From assembly GCF_036227105.1 (NCBI RefSeq), contig NZ_CP109434.1:3476001-3540000 (forward strand): DNA of 64,000 bases, given 5' to 3'. This document shows, in pieces, positions 8,338 to 17,450 of the stretch; position 1 is the stretch's first letter, and each line of letters starts with the position of its first letter. Source of the stretch: Amycolatopsis sp. NBC_01488 (lineage in GTDB: Bacteria > Actinomycetota > Actinomycetes > Mycobacteriales > Pseudonocardiaceae). The position numbers were made by a program, and so were the translations under genes. The notes beneath the pieces are model-generated. The model did not search any database. It was given only the letters and a program-made list of their open reading frames with translations, and was not told the origin of the DNA.

Positions 8338-9113
8338 GCCTCGTCCCGGGTCATGGGGAGCAGGTCCGGGCGCTTCGGGAAGAAGCCGTCGCCGGGCTGG
8401 CGGCCGATCACCCGGTTGCGCGTGCGCGTCACGGCGACCGGCAGGACCTCGCGCAGCAGCCAATGCGCGTCGGCACGCCAGCTCCCCGCCGCCGCGACGC
8501 CGGGCAGCGGGTCGAGCCAGGCGGGGTCGTGGCTGACGCCGAGCAGGCCGAGGACGTATGCGGCGAGCCGCCGGTGGCCGTGCGTGGAGAGGTGGAGCCG
8601 GTCGGCGCCGAAGTACCGCGAGTCGGTGACGGCCTGGTCGGGCCAGAGGTCGATGAGCTGCGCGCCGTAGCTGACGGCGGCTTCGCGGATGGCCTCGTTG
8701 AGCGCGACGATCCGCGGCCGCATCCGGCGTCCGAGCGGCATCCGGTGGGAGATGTCGCTGAGGGTGAAGGTGACGACGGTGGGCGAGATCTCGGTGCAGG
8801 CCCGGATCGCGGCGTCGACCCGCCGGGCGACGGTCCGCGCGTCCCAGCCGCGGCTCATGACGTCGTTACCGCCGCCGAAGAGCGCGATGAGGTCGGGTTC
8901 GAGGCGCGTCGCGGCGGGGACCTGCTCGGGGACGATCTGGTCGAGCCGCCGTCCGCGGACCGCCAGGTTGGCGTACCGGAAGCCGGGCTCGTCCTGCGCG
9001 AGGCGGGCGGCGACGAAGTCGGCCCAGCCTCGATACGCGCGCTGGTCCGGGTACGGGTCGTCGAGACCCTCGGCGCAGCTGTCGCCGAGGACGACGAAAC
9101 GGTGGTAGTTCAT
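8316..9113 (-). CDS. SGNH/GDSL-family hydrolase
   Basis: Cytoplasmic lipase/esterase-like enzyme of 265 aa. Block I is FVVLGDSCAEGL (nucleophile Ser near residue 12), block III is FGGGNDVM (oxyanion Asn), and block V is DRLHLSTHGHRRLA (catalytic Asp and His). No signal peptide is present. The ATG at 9113 places the GDS motif at the expected distance from the N-terminus. It is the first gene of an operon with a TetR regulator and is divergent from a SnoaL-like gene. The natural ester substrate is unknown. Confidence 0.88.
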   Translation of the reverse strand: MNYHRFVVLGDSCAEGLDDPYPDQRAYRGWADFVAARLAQDEPGFRYANLAVRGRRLDQIVPEQVPAATRLEPDLIALFGGGNDVMSRGWDARTVARRVDAAIRACTEISPTVVTFTLSDISHRMPLGRRMRPRIVALNEAIREAAVSYGAQLIDLWPDQAVTDSRYFGADRLHLSTHGHRRLAAYVLGLLGVSHDPAWLDPLPGVAAAGSWRADAHWLLREVLPVAVTRTRNRVIGRQPGDGFFPKRPDLLPMTRDEAWAPGNA

Positions 9114-9146
9114 TCCGATCTCCGTAACCCGTGGTTCACCTGGTGG

Positions 9147-9181
9147 ACACTGTCTATCAAACTTGTGTAGACGCTGTCTAC
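9147..9181. promoter_or_regulatory. Putative TetR operators between the SGNH and SnoaL-like genes
   Basis: A perfect inverted repeat GTAGAC-GCT-GTCTAC occupies 9167-9181, and a shorter related dyad GACA-C-TGTC (9147-9155) followed by TA precedes it. TGTCTA/TAGACA half-sites are typical of TetR-family operators. The position between the divergent genes suggests that the adjacent TetR protein controls both directions. Confidence 0.5.
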
Positions 9182-9223
9182 TTCGGGTCGTCACAATCCG
9201 GCGGGGCGCTCCGTCGTACTGGC

Positions 9224-9649
9224 ATGACACTCGAATCGGAAGTCAGGCAGCACATCGGCGAGATCGTCGAAGGGCTGCGAGCCAAGGACCTCGAAGCGCT
9301 GAGGCGGGTCTACGCCCCGGACGTCGTGTCCTTCGACGTCGAGCCGCCGCTGCAGCACGTCGGGGTCGAGGCGAAGCTGAAGAACTGGGCGAAGGTGTTC
9401 ACCCTCTTCGAGAAGGTGGACTACGAACTCCGCGACCTGACCGTCCACGTGCGCGCCGACCTGGCCGTCGGGCACGGCTTCGGGCGGATCAGCGGCACTC
9501 TGCCCGACGGGACGGCGATCGAGGGCATGTGGGTCCGCGCGACCTTCGTCCTGCGGAAGCTCGACGGCGCCTGGATGATCGTCCACGACCAGGCCTCGGT
9601 GCCGTTCGACGTGGCGACCGGCCGGGGCGTGGCCGACCTCGAGCCCTGA
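9224..9649 (+). CDS. SnoaL-like / DUF4440 nuclear-transport-factor-2-fold protein
   Basis: Single-domain NTF2-like protein of 141 aa. It has the family helix RQHIGEIVEGLRAKDLEALRR, the strand segment VYAPDVVSFDVEPP and the C-terminal sheet TFVLRKLDGAWMIVHDQASV. Members include ketosteroid-isomerase-like and polyketide-cyclase-like enzymes, but no catalytic residues can be assigned here. The ATG at 9224 is preferred because upstream in-frame starts overlap the operator. It converges on the GAF regulator with only 4 bp between stops. Confidence 0.85.
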   Translation: MTLESEVRQHIGEIVEGLRAKDLEALRRVYAPDVVSFDVEPPLQHVGVEAKLKNWAKVFTLFEKVDYELRDLTVHVRADLAVGHGFGRISGTLPDGTAIEGMWVRATFVLRKLDGAWMIVHDQASVPFDVATGRGVADLEP

Positions 9650-9653
9650 CGCC

Positions 9654-11132
9654 TCAGGCGAGCCGCGCGCGGTGGGCCGAGACGGCGGCCCGCCGCGGGT
9701 CGGCCGCCGGGAGCGTCTCCAGCAGGGCGTCCAGCACCGCGAAGTCGTCGACCCCGCACGCCGTCTCCCAGAACGACCACAGCACGCCCGGGTCGGCGCT
9801 GTTCAACGCCACCTGGCGGACCTGCGCCGTGAGGGACTCGCGCTCTTCGCGGACCGCGGGCGCTTCCGACTCCGGCAGCAGCGGCCCGCGGAAGACGCGC
9901 AGGACGTCGGCCGGGGAACCGGTGCGCAACGACGTTCGCGCCCGGACGAAGTCGGCGTCGACGTCGGCCGCCAGGCGGTACGGGCGCGTCTGCACCACCT
10001 GCGCGCCCAGCTGGGAGCGCAGGCGGTGGATCTCCGCGCGGACCGTCACCGGGTTGCCCGTTTCGCCGTAGAGCTGCAGCGCCAGCCGTTCCGCGGACAG
10101 GCCGTTCGGGTGCAGGGCCAGCAGGGTCAGGATCTCCGCGTGCCGCAACGTCACCGGTACTTCGCGACCGTCCACAGTGGTCGAATGCGCGCCGTCGGAA
10201 AGGTAGCCGAGGCGCAGGCGGGAGCGCTGCCCCGCACCGCCGGAGGACAGCCGGAGCAGGTAGCCCTCGGCGAGGGGCTCGACCGTCGCGATGCGGCCGT
10301 CGGAGAGGGCGACCGTCCCGCCGCCGCGCCGGACGTCCACTGTGGACGGAAGCAGGCACGCCTGGGCGGCCAGCACCCGGCCGCCCGCCGAGAGCAGGGC
10401 GCCGGGACGTCCGCGCAGGGCTTCCAGGTGCGGCATGTTGACGCGCCGCAGGCGCTCGTCGCGGACCGCGAGGTGGGCGCGCAGCTGGCCCTCGGCGAGC
10501 TGCGCCGTGGCCGTGACCAGCGAAATCATCGCCGGGTGGACCGTGCGCAGCGGCCCGCTGACGTCGATGGAGCCGAGCAGCACGCCGGTCTCGGGGTCGC
10601 GCACGGGCGCCGCCGCGCACGTCCACGTGTGGTAGCGCCGGACCAGGTGCTCGGCCGAGTGGATCTGCACCGGCTCGCCGGTCGCGAGCGCCGTGCCCAT
10701 GGCGTTCGTGCCGATCGCGGCTTCGCTCCAGCGCGTGCCTTCGGTGAGGCCGACGCGGTCGCCGCGCAGGAGCTGCGCCGTTTCGCCCTCGCGCCAGAGG
10801 ATCAGGCCGTCGGCGTCGGTCACGATCATCACGTGCTCGGCGTCGTCGGCGATGCTCACCAGCATCTGTCGCAGCACCGGCAGCACCGGCGCCAGGGGAT
10901 GGGCTTCACGCAGCGAAGCGAGGGCTTCGGTGTCGAAGACGAACGGGGCCTCGCCCTCGTCCGGGTCGACGCGGGCCGCGAGCGAGCGGTGCCACGAGTC
11001 GGAGACGACCGAGCGTGGCGGCCGGGGCCCGGGAACGCCCTGGAGCACCGCCTCGCGGACGTGTTCCAGCAGCCGCGCGTACGACTCGGGGTCGCGCAGC
11101 AGCTCCGGTTCGGGCGCCTCTGCCACGTTCAC
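9654..11132 (-). CDS. GAF-domain transcriptional regulator with C-terminal winged helix (AcoR-like N-terminus)
   Basis: Protein of 492 aa. The N-terminal part (about residues 60-260) matches the sensor half of AcoR-type activators, with a GAF segment (DAEHVMIVTDADGLILWREG, then AAIGTNAMGTALATGEPVQI). No AAA+ sigma-54 module is present. Instead the middle/C-terminus carries a winged helix (LRHAEILTLLALHPNGLSAE, then VRAEIHRLRSQLG). Two GTG starts are possible, 11132 and 11126. It is divergent from an aldehyde dehydrogenase. GTGCAACG direct repeats with 11-bp spacing lie between them, matching how PhoB/OmpR-like winged helices bind. Confidence 0.85.
   Translation of the reverse strand: MNVAEAPEPELLRDPESYARLLEHVREAVLQGVPGPRPPRSVVSDSWHRSLAARVDPDEGEAPFVFDTEALASLREAHPLAPVLPVLRQMLVSIADDAEHVMIVTDADGLILWREGETAQLLRGDRVGLTEGTRWSEAAIGTNAMGTALATGEPVQIHSAEHLVRRYHTWTCAAAPVRDPETGVLLGSIDVSGPLRTVHPAMISLVTATAQLAEGQLRAHLAVRDERLRRVNMPHLEALRGRPGALLSAGGRVLAAQACLLPSTVDVRRGGGTVALSDGRIATVEPLAEGYLLRLSSGGAGQRSRLRLGYLSDGAHSTTVDGREVPVTLRHAEILTLLALHPNGLSAERLALQLYGETGNPVTVRAEIHRLRSQLGAQVVQTRPYRLAADVDADFVRARTSLRTGSPADVLRVFRGPLLPESEAPAVREERESLTAQVRQVALNSADPGVLWSFWETACGVDDFAVLDALLETLPAADPRRAAVSAHRARLA
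10335..10347. repeat. GTCCA-N3-TGGAC palindrome copy (centre CTG)
   Basis: Perfect copy of the dispersed 13-bp motif inside the GAF regulator gene, read there as Ser-Thr-Val-Asp with the A-ending Thr codon ACA. Confidence 0.6.
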
Positions 11133-11157
11133 CAGCGTAGATAGCCGGCGCGCGGCC

Positions 11158-11176
11158 GTGCAACGCGCGTGCAACG
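11158..11176. promoter_or_regulatory. Direct-repeat operator upstream of the aldehyde dehydrogenase
   Basis: GTGCAACG occurs at 11158-11165 and again at 11169-11176, an exact 11-bp period. Tandem binding of a winged-helix dimer at one-turn spacing is the usual mode for OmpR/PhoB folds. It lies about 60 bp upstream of the aldehyde dehydrogenase start and 25 bp from the divergent regulator start. Confidence 0.5.
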
Positions 11177-11237
11177 TCGCCCCGCTTACGTTCGCCGCCA
11201 CCAGCACACCGTCACTCCGAGCAACGAGGCAGGGAAG

Positions 11238-12760
<1,523 letters not shown>

Positions 12761-12761
<1 letters not shown>

Positions 12762-13129
12762 TGACCCGGCGAGCAGACCTGACACCGGCCGCCGCGGACC
12801 TCCTGCGGCAGCTGGTGTCGGTCCACGGGCCGGTGATGTTCCACCAGTCCGGCGGGTGCTGCGACGGCAGCGCCCCGATGTGTTACCCGGACGGGGAGTT
12901 CCGCATCGGCGCATCGGACGTGTGCCTCGGCTCGCTGGAAGTCGAGGGCATCGCCGACGTGCCGGTCTGGATGTCCGGGCCGCAGTTCGAGTACTGGAAG
13001 CACACGCACCTGACGATCGACGTCGTGCCCGGCCGCGGCAGCGGGTTTTCCCTGGAGGCGCCCGAAGGCGTGCGCTTCCTGATCCGCTCGCGGCTGTTCA
13101 CCGACGAAGAGTCGGCGGCGCTGAACTGA
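12761..13129 (+). CDS. DUF779 family protein, aldehyde dehydrogenase partner
   Basis: Protein of 122 aa with the family's Cys-rich N-terminal motif HQSGGCCDGSAPMCY (about residues 29-43) and a second conserved FEYWKHTHLTIDVVPGRGSG segment. DUF779 genes are commonly found directly after aldehyde or alcohol dehydrogenase genes. The one-base overlap with the dehydrogenase here implies translational coupling and a stoichiometric partner or maturation role, which is inference. The last 32 bp overlap the convergent M20 peptidase gene. Confidence 0.85.
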
Positions 13130-14456
13130 AAGCACCGAACAACGCCGTGGCGAGCACCAGCCCCTCCCGGGCGACCGGGGCGAGCAGGTGCTCGTCCGGC
13201 GCGTGCTGCAGGCAGCCCGGGTAGGAGTGCGGCAGCCACAGCGTCGCCAGCCCGAGGACGTCGGTGAAGACGTGGTTGGGCAGGCCGCCGCCGAAGCTGG
13301 GCAGGAGCGCGACCGACCGGTCCGCGACGGCGTCCAAAGTGGACTTGGCCCAGTGCACCCACGGGTTTTCGACGGGGGTCCGGCTGGCTTTGAAACGGGC
13401 GTCGGCGGTCACCGCGACCATCGGGAAGCCCTGCGCGGCAAGGTGTTTCTCGATCGTCGTGGTGACGTCGCCGACGTCGGTGCCCGCGACGTACCGCAGC
13501 TGCAACACCGCGCGGGCGCGGCCGGGGATGGCGTTGACCGGGCGGTCGGCGTTCCCGGCGTCGAGCGCCAGCACCTCCAGGGTGTTCCAGCCGTAGAGCC
13601 GCTCGGCGGGGCCGAGTCGTTGATCGCCCCAGCCTTCGTCCGGCGCGTCGACGACGACGTCGGCCAGCGCGTCACGGACGGACTCCGGCAGCTCCGGCGG
13701 CAGCAGCGCGGGCACCTGGATGCGGCCGTGGCCGTCGACGAGGCTCGCGATCGCCGCGGTCAGCGTCGTGGCCGGGTTGCGCAGGATGCCGCCCCAGTTC
13801 CCGGAGTGGGAGCCGCCCGGGCGCAGGTCGACGTCCAGGTCGATCCGGATTCCGCCACGCGCGCCGAGGAACAACGTCGGTGTCGCGGCGTCGAGGCGCG
13901 GGCCGTCGGAGGCGACCAGAACGTCCGCCTCCAGCAGGTCCTGCTCCTGCTCGGCGAACTCGGTGAGCCCTGGTGAGCCGATCTCCTCGCCGGTCTCGAA
14001 GAGGAACTTCAGGTTGAAGCCGAGCTTGCCGCGGGCTTCGAGGAGCAGCCGCAACGCCGTGAGGTTGATCAGGTGCTGGCCCTTGTTGTCCGCGGTGCCG
14101 CGGCCGTACCAGCGGTCGCCGTCCGCGGTCAGCGTCCACGGGTCCAGGCCGTCGCTCCACTTGCCGGCTTCCCCGACGACGTCGGCGTGGCCGTAGCAGA
14201 GCAGCGTCGGCAGCTCGGGCGACTCGACGCGGACGCCGACCAGGAACGGCCCGCCCGCCGGGTCCGGGTTGGGGTGCTGGGTGACGTCGCAGCCGAGGCC
14301 GGTCAGCGCGGGGGTCAGGGCCTCGTCGAGGTAGGCCTGGATCGCTTCCCGGCCTTCGGGGGCGTCGCTGACCGTGGGGTAGGCGACGAGCCGGGCGAGT
14401 TCGGTGAAGAAGGCGCCGGAGTCGACGTGGGCACGGGCCTGGTCGAGCAGTTCCAT
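13098..14456 (-). CDS. M20-family metallopeptidase (peptidase/deacylase)
   Basis: Cytoplasmic zinc hydrolase of 452 aa. Metal and catalytic positions are visible in LLCYGHADVVGEAG (His ligand plus Asp), YGRGTADNKGQHL (bridging Asp) and LFETGEEIGSPGL (catalytic Glu and Glu ligand). A dimerisation insert lies between about residues 190 and 310. The ATG at 14456 gives the expected MELLDQARAHV start; an upstream ATG would extend into the divergent MOSC promoter. Dipeptides or N-acyl amino acids are typical substrates. A copy of the GTCCA-N3-TGGAC motif lies inside the gene. Confidence 0.88.
   Translation of the reverse strand: MELLDQARAHVDSGAFFTELARLVAYPTVSDAPEGREAIQAYLDEALTPALTGLGCDVTQHPNPDPAGGPFLVGVRVESPELPTLLCYGHADVVGEAGKWSDGLDPWTLTADGDRWYGRGTADNKGQHLINLTALRLLLEARGKLGFNLKFLFETGEEIGSPGLTEFAEQEQDLLEADVLVASDGPRLDAATPTLFLGARGGIRIDLDVDLRPGGSHSGNWGGILRNPATTLTAAIASLVDGHGRIQVPALLPPELPESVRDALADVVVDAPDEGWGDQRLGPAERLYGWNTLEVLALDAGNADRPVNAIPGRARAVLQLRYVAGTDVGDVTTTIEKHLAAQGFPMVAVTADARFKASRTPVENPWVHWAKSTLDAVADRSVALLPSFGGGLPNHVFTDVLGLATLWLPHSYPGCLQHAPDEHLLAPVAREGLVLATALFGAFSSAPPTLRR
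13332..13344. repeat. GTCCA-N3-TGGAC palindrome copy (centre AAG)
   Basis: Perfect copy inside the M20 peptidase gene, read as Ser-Thr-Leu-Asp with ACT and TTG codons, unusual in this GC-rich gene. Confidence 0.6.
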
Positions 14457-14484
14457 GGCCGTCAGCTTAGAGCCGGTAAACAAT

Positions 14485-14504
14485 ACGAACGGTCGTGCTA
14501 TATT
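14485..14504 (+). promoter_or_regulatory. Leaderless promoter with embedded TetR-type dyad upstream of the MOSC gene
   Basis: A near-palindrome ACGAACGGTCGT (14485-14496, arms ACGA/TCGT) is followed by a -10-like TATATT at 14499-14504. The ATG of the MOSC gene is 7 nt after this hexamer, so the transcript would begin at or next to the start codon. The dyad overlaps the spacer region, where a bound TetR dimer would block RNA polymerase. The regulator is probably the TetR encoded second in the operon. Confidence 0.5.
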
Positions 14505-14511
14505 CGGCGGC

Positions 14512-15195
14512 ATGAACGTCGACAGCGTTTACGTGGGGGAACCGAGCGTCCTTGGGTACCGGCGGGAGGTGCCGGTGCTGAGCGGGATCACGAAGACGCT
14601 GGTCACGGCCCCGGAGCTGAACCTGACCGAGCTGAACCTCGACGGCGACCGGCAGGCCGACCTCACCGTGCACGGCGGTCCCGACAAGGCGGTCTACGTC
14701 TACCCGGCGGAGCACTACGCGGCCTGGCGCGAAGACGGCTTCGAGGTGGCGACGGCCGACTTCGGCGAGAACGTCTCGCTGTCCGGGCTGACCGAGGACG
14801 ACGTGCGGATCGGGGACGTCTGGGCCTGGGGCGACGCGCTCGTGCAGGTCTCGCAGCCGCGGTCGCCGTGCTACAAGCTCGCGATGAAGACCGGCCGCAA
14901 GGACATCACCCCGGCGATGATCGGCTCCGGGCGCAGCGGCTGGTACCTGCGCGTGCTGCGGCCGGGCACCGTGCCGACGTCCGGCGCCGTGGAGCTGGTC
15001 GAGCGCGCGGACGCGCCGACGGTCGCCGAGGTGTACGTCATCTCGTTCGCGAACTACGGGCAGCTGCCGCCGGACCGCATCGGGCCGGCGCTGGACTTCG
15101 CCGACCGCGTGCTGGCCACCCCCGGGCTGGCGGAGCAGTGGAGCGTCGGCATCCAGTCCACTGTGGACCGCTGGCGGGCGCGGCGTGCCGGTTGA
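14512..15195 (+). CDS. MOSC domain protein (YiiM-like)
   Basis: Protein of 227 aa with a MOSC beta-barrel: LNLDGDRQADLTVHGGPDKA (about residues 42-61), FGENVSLSGL, and the conserved Cys in QPRSPCYKLA that in this superfamily binds sulfur or the molybdenum cofactor. The C-terminal 3-alpha extension (AEVYVISFANYG) matches the YiiM type, linked to molybdopterin-dependent detoxification of N-hydroxylated bases. It starts a two-gene operon with a TetR regulator, overlapping by 11 bp. Enzymatic role is inferred from the family. Confidence 0.88.
   Translation: MNVDSVYVGEPSVLGYRREVPVLSGITKTLVTAPELNLTELNLDGDRQADLTVHGGPDKAVYVYPAEHYAAWREDGFEVATADFGENVSLSGLTEDDVRIGDVWAWGDALVQVSQPRSPCYKLAMKTGRKDITPAMIGSGRSGWYLRVLRPGTVPTSGAVELVERADAPTVAEVYVISFANYGQLPPDRIGPALDFADRVLATPGLAEQWSVGIQSTVDRWRARRAG
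15156..15168. repeat. GTCCA-N3-TGGAC palindrome copy (centre CTG)
   Basis: Perfect copy near the end of the MOSC gene, read as Ser-Thr-Val-Asp with an ACT codon. Confidence 0.6.
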
Positions 15196-15775
15196 CGGCC
15201 GGGTCGCCCGCGGCGACGCGACCCGGCGCCTGGTGCTGCGCCGGGCGGTGGACGTCGCGTCGGTGGACGGCCTGGAGGGGCTGTCCCTCGGCCGGCTGGC
15301 CACTGAGCTGGAGCTGAGCAAGAGCGGCGTGTTCGCGCTGTTCGGCTCGAAGGAGGACCTGCAGCTCGCGACGATCGAGGCGGCGCTGGAGATCTTCCGC
15401 TCGTACGTCGTGACGCCGGCGCTCGACGTCGCGCCGGGATTGCCAAGGCTGCGCGCGATCTGCGAGAACTGGCTGGACTACTCGGAAAAGCGCGTCTTCC
15501 CGGGTGGGTGCTTCTTCTTCAACGTCGGCGCGGAGTTCGACGCCCGCCCCGGCCGGGTCCACGACGCGGTGGCGGCGGCGAGCGGCTCGTTCGCCGCGTT
15601 CATCCGAGAGACAGCCGTCGAGGCGGTCGCACTGGGGCACCTCGAGGTGGACGCGGAAGTCCTGGCGTTCGAGCTGCACGCGCTGGGCCGCGCGGCCAAC
15701 GCCGACTCGGTGCTCAACGGCGGCACCCACGCATACGCACTGGCCAGGCGGGCCATCGGCGCAAGACTGTCGTGA
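15185..15775 (+). CDS. TetR/AcrR-family transcriptional regulator
   Basis: Protein of 196 aa with an N-terminal helix-turn-helix (LVLRRAVDVASVDGLEGLSL, then LATELELSKSGVFALFGSKE) and a TetR_C-type domain containing the family signature FPGGCFFFNVGAEFDARPG. The GTG start at 15185 lies inside the end of the MOSC gene. The likely operator is the ACGAnCGnTCGT dyad in front of the MOSC gene, making this an autoregulated pair. A strong hairpin follows the stop codon. Confidence 0.88.
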   Translation: MPVDGRVARGDATRRLVLRRAVDVASVDGLEGLSLGRLATELELSKSGVFALFGSKEDLQLATIEAALEIFRSYVVTPALDVAPGLPRLRAICENWLDYSEKRVFPGGCFFFNVGAEFDARPGRVHDAVAAASGSFAAFIRETAVEAVALGHLEVDAEVLAFELHALGRAANADSVLNGGTHAYALARRAIGARLS

Positions 15776-15814
15776 GTGAGAAACAGGGTTAGAACCCTGC
15801 TTCTCACTCACGAC
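15769..15814. terminator. Bidirectional terminator hairpin
   Basis: The left arm at 15769-15789 (GTCGTGAGTGAGAA, then CAGGGT) and right arm at 15794-15814 are complementary over about 21 bp with one A-C mismatch and a very short loop around TAGA. It separates the TetR gene from the convergent hexosaminidase gene and overlaps the TetR stop region. The long, nearly perfect stem exceeds what termination alone needs and may be a member of a dispersed palindromic repeat family. Confidence 0.7.
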
Positions 15815-15819
15815 CGTGC

Positions 15820-17385
15820 TTACTTCCAGTCGACCTGCGGGCTCCGGTAGAAGTCGATGCCCTGGGTCACCCAGCGCGGGGCCTGCTTGGCCAGCCGCGC
15901 GCGATAGGCGTCCCAGTTGTGCGTCGACTTCGGGGACCAGCCGATCTCCGCGATGCCCGGCAGCCGCGGGAAGGCCATGTACTCGATGTCGTCGCTCGTC
16001 CGGATCGTCTCCGTCCACAGCGGCGCCTCGACGCCCGCGACCGACTTCTCCCCGACGCCGGTCACCAGCGACGCCGGGTCCCAGTTGTACCCGTCCTTGA
16101 CCTCGACCAGCGCCGCCCAGTCCTGGCCCAGCGGCGTCTGCTCGGTGTACTTCATGTCCAGGTACGCGAAGTTCGCCGGCGACATCAGGATCTTGTTGCC
16201 CCGGGCCGCGGCGGCCGCGACGGACTCGTTGTCGCCGCCGAAGTCCCAGTACTGCGGGACGGCCGACACCGGCAGGTCCGACTTGGCGATCTCGTGCCAG
16301 CCGGTGACCTTCTTGCCGTACTTGGCGACGATCGGCTGCACCTTCCGCTGGAAGGTCAGGTAGTCCGCGGGCGGCGTCGCGTGCGCCTCGTCGCCGCCGA
16401 TGTGCAGGTACGGCCCGGGGGTGATGGCCGCCAGCTCGCGGACGACGTCCTCGACGAACTTGTAGGTGATCGGCGAGGAGATGCACAGCGAGCTGTAGCC
16501 GACCTCGGTGTCCGTGCGGACCGGGACGGCCTTGCCGTCGCAGTTCAGCTCCGCGTACGTCGACTGCGCCGCGTTCGTGTGGCCCGGCATGTCGATCTCC
16601 GGGATCACCGTGATGTGCCGCGACGCCGCGTACGCCACGATGTCCTTGTACTGCGCCTGCGTGTAGTAGCCGCCCGGGTCGCCGTCGACCGCCGTCTTGC
16701 CGCCGACCGTCGCGAGCTTCGGCCAGCTCTTGATCTCGATGCGCCAGCCCTGGTCGTCGGCGAGGTGGAGGTGCAGGGTGTTGATCTTGTACTGGGCGAT
16801 CTGGTCGATGTACAGCTTGACCTGGTCCGGCTTGAAGAAGTGCCGGGCGACGTCGAGCATCGCGCCGCGCTCGCCGAAGCGCGGGTAGTCGAGGATCGTG
16901 CCGCCCGCGACCGTCCACGTCCGGTGCTGGACGCGCTTCGCGTCGATCGCCGACGGCAGCAGCTGCCGCAGCGACTGGACGCCGTCGAAGAGCCCGTCCG
17001 CGGTGTTGGCCTTCAGCGAGACGCCGTCGTGGGTGACCTTGAGTTCGTAACCCTCGGTGCCGATCCGGGAGTCGTGGCCCAGCTGCAGCGAGATCGCGGG
17101 CAGGCCCGACGACCGCGGCACGACCGGCAGCGGGTAGCCGGTGGCCGTGCGCAGCAGGCCGCGCAGGTAGTCCGCGACCTGGCCGGCGCCGCGGTCGGCG
17201 CTGATGACGGTGAACGGCGTCAGCTTGAAGCCGCCCCGCGGATCGGCCTTCGCCGAGACGGGCGCGGGGACGACGTCGGTCACGCTCCGTTCCGGCGCGG
17301 CCGGGGTAGCCGCCGCGGCGGCGGGCAGGCCGACTGCCGTGAGACTCACGATCGCCGTGGTCAGGACGGCTCTGGACAAGCGCAT
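15820..17385 (-). CDS. Secreted beta-N-acetylhexosaminidase (GH20)
   Basis: Exported enzyme of 521 aa releasing terminal N-acetylglucosamine from chitobiose, glycans or peptidoglycan fragments. It has a Sec-type signal peptide (basic MRLSR, hydrophobic core, AAAAATPA cleavage region near residue 28), a GH20b domain (about 40-165) and the GH20 barrel, with the catalytic Asp-Glu pair in HIGGDEAHATP and downstream WHEIAKSDLP. Trp residues lining the active site are present (QGWRIEIKSW, QYWDFGG, PLWTETI). The ATG at 17385 follows GGTGCC with GGAGG upstream. It follows the acyl-CoA synthetase gene by 65 bp on the same strand. Confidence 0.93.
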   Translation of the reverse strand: MRLSRAVLTTAIVSLTAVGLPAAAAATPAAPERSVTDVVPAPVSAKADPRGGFKLTPFTVISADRGAGQVADYLRGLLRTATGYPLPVVPRSSGLPAISLQLGHDSRIGTEGYELKVTHDGVSLKANTADGLFDGVQSLRQLLPSAIDAKRVQHRTWTVAGGTILDYPRFGERGAMLDVARHFFKPDQVKLYIDQIAQYKINTLHLHLADDQGWRIEIKSWPKLATVGGKTAVDGDPGGYYTQAQYKDIVAYAASRHITVIPEIDMPGHTNAAQSTYAELNCDGKAVPVRTDTEVGYSSLCISSPITYKFVEDVVRELAAITPGPYLHIGGDEAHATPPADYLTFQRKVQPIVAKYGKKVTGWHEIAKSDLPVSAVPQYWDFGGDNESVAAAAARGNKILMSPANFAYLDMKYTEQTPLGQDWAALVEVKDGYNWDPASLVTGVGEKSVAGVEAPLWTETIRTSDDIEYMAFPRLPGIAEIGWSPKSTHNWDAYRARLAKQAPRWVTQGIDFYRSPQVDWK

Positions 17386-17450
17386 CAGGGCACCTCCGGT
17401 CGGGGACTGCTCCCAAAGGTACAGACCAGCCCGACCATTTGGAACAGCTC

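Noticed and set aside
9654..11237. Sigma-54-dependent regulation of the aldehyde dehydrogenase
   Set aside because: The AcoR-like regulator lacks the AAA+ domain and no -24/-12 element is visible upstream of the dehydrogenase.
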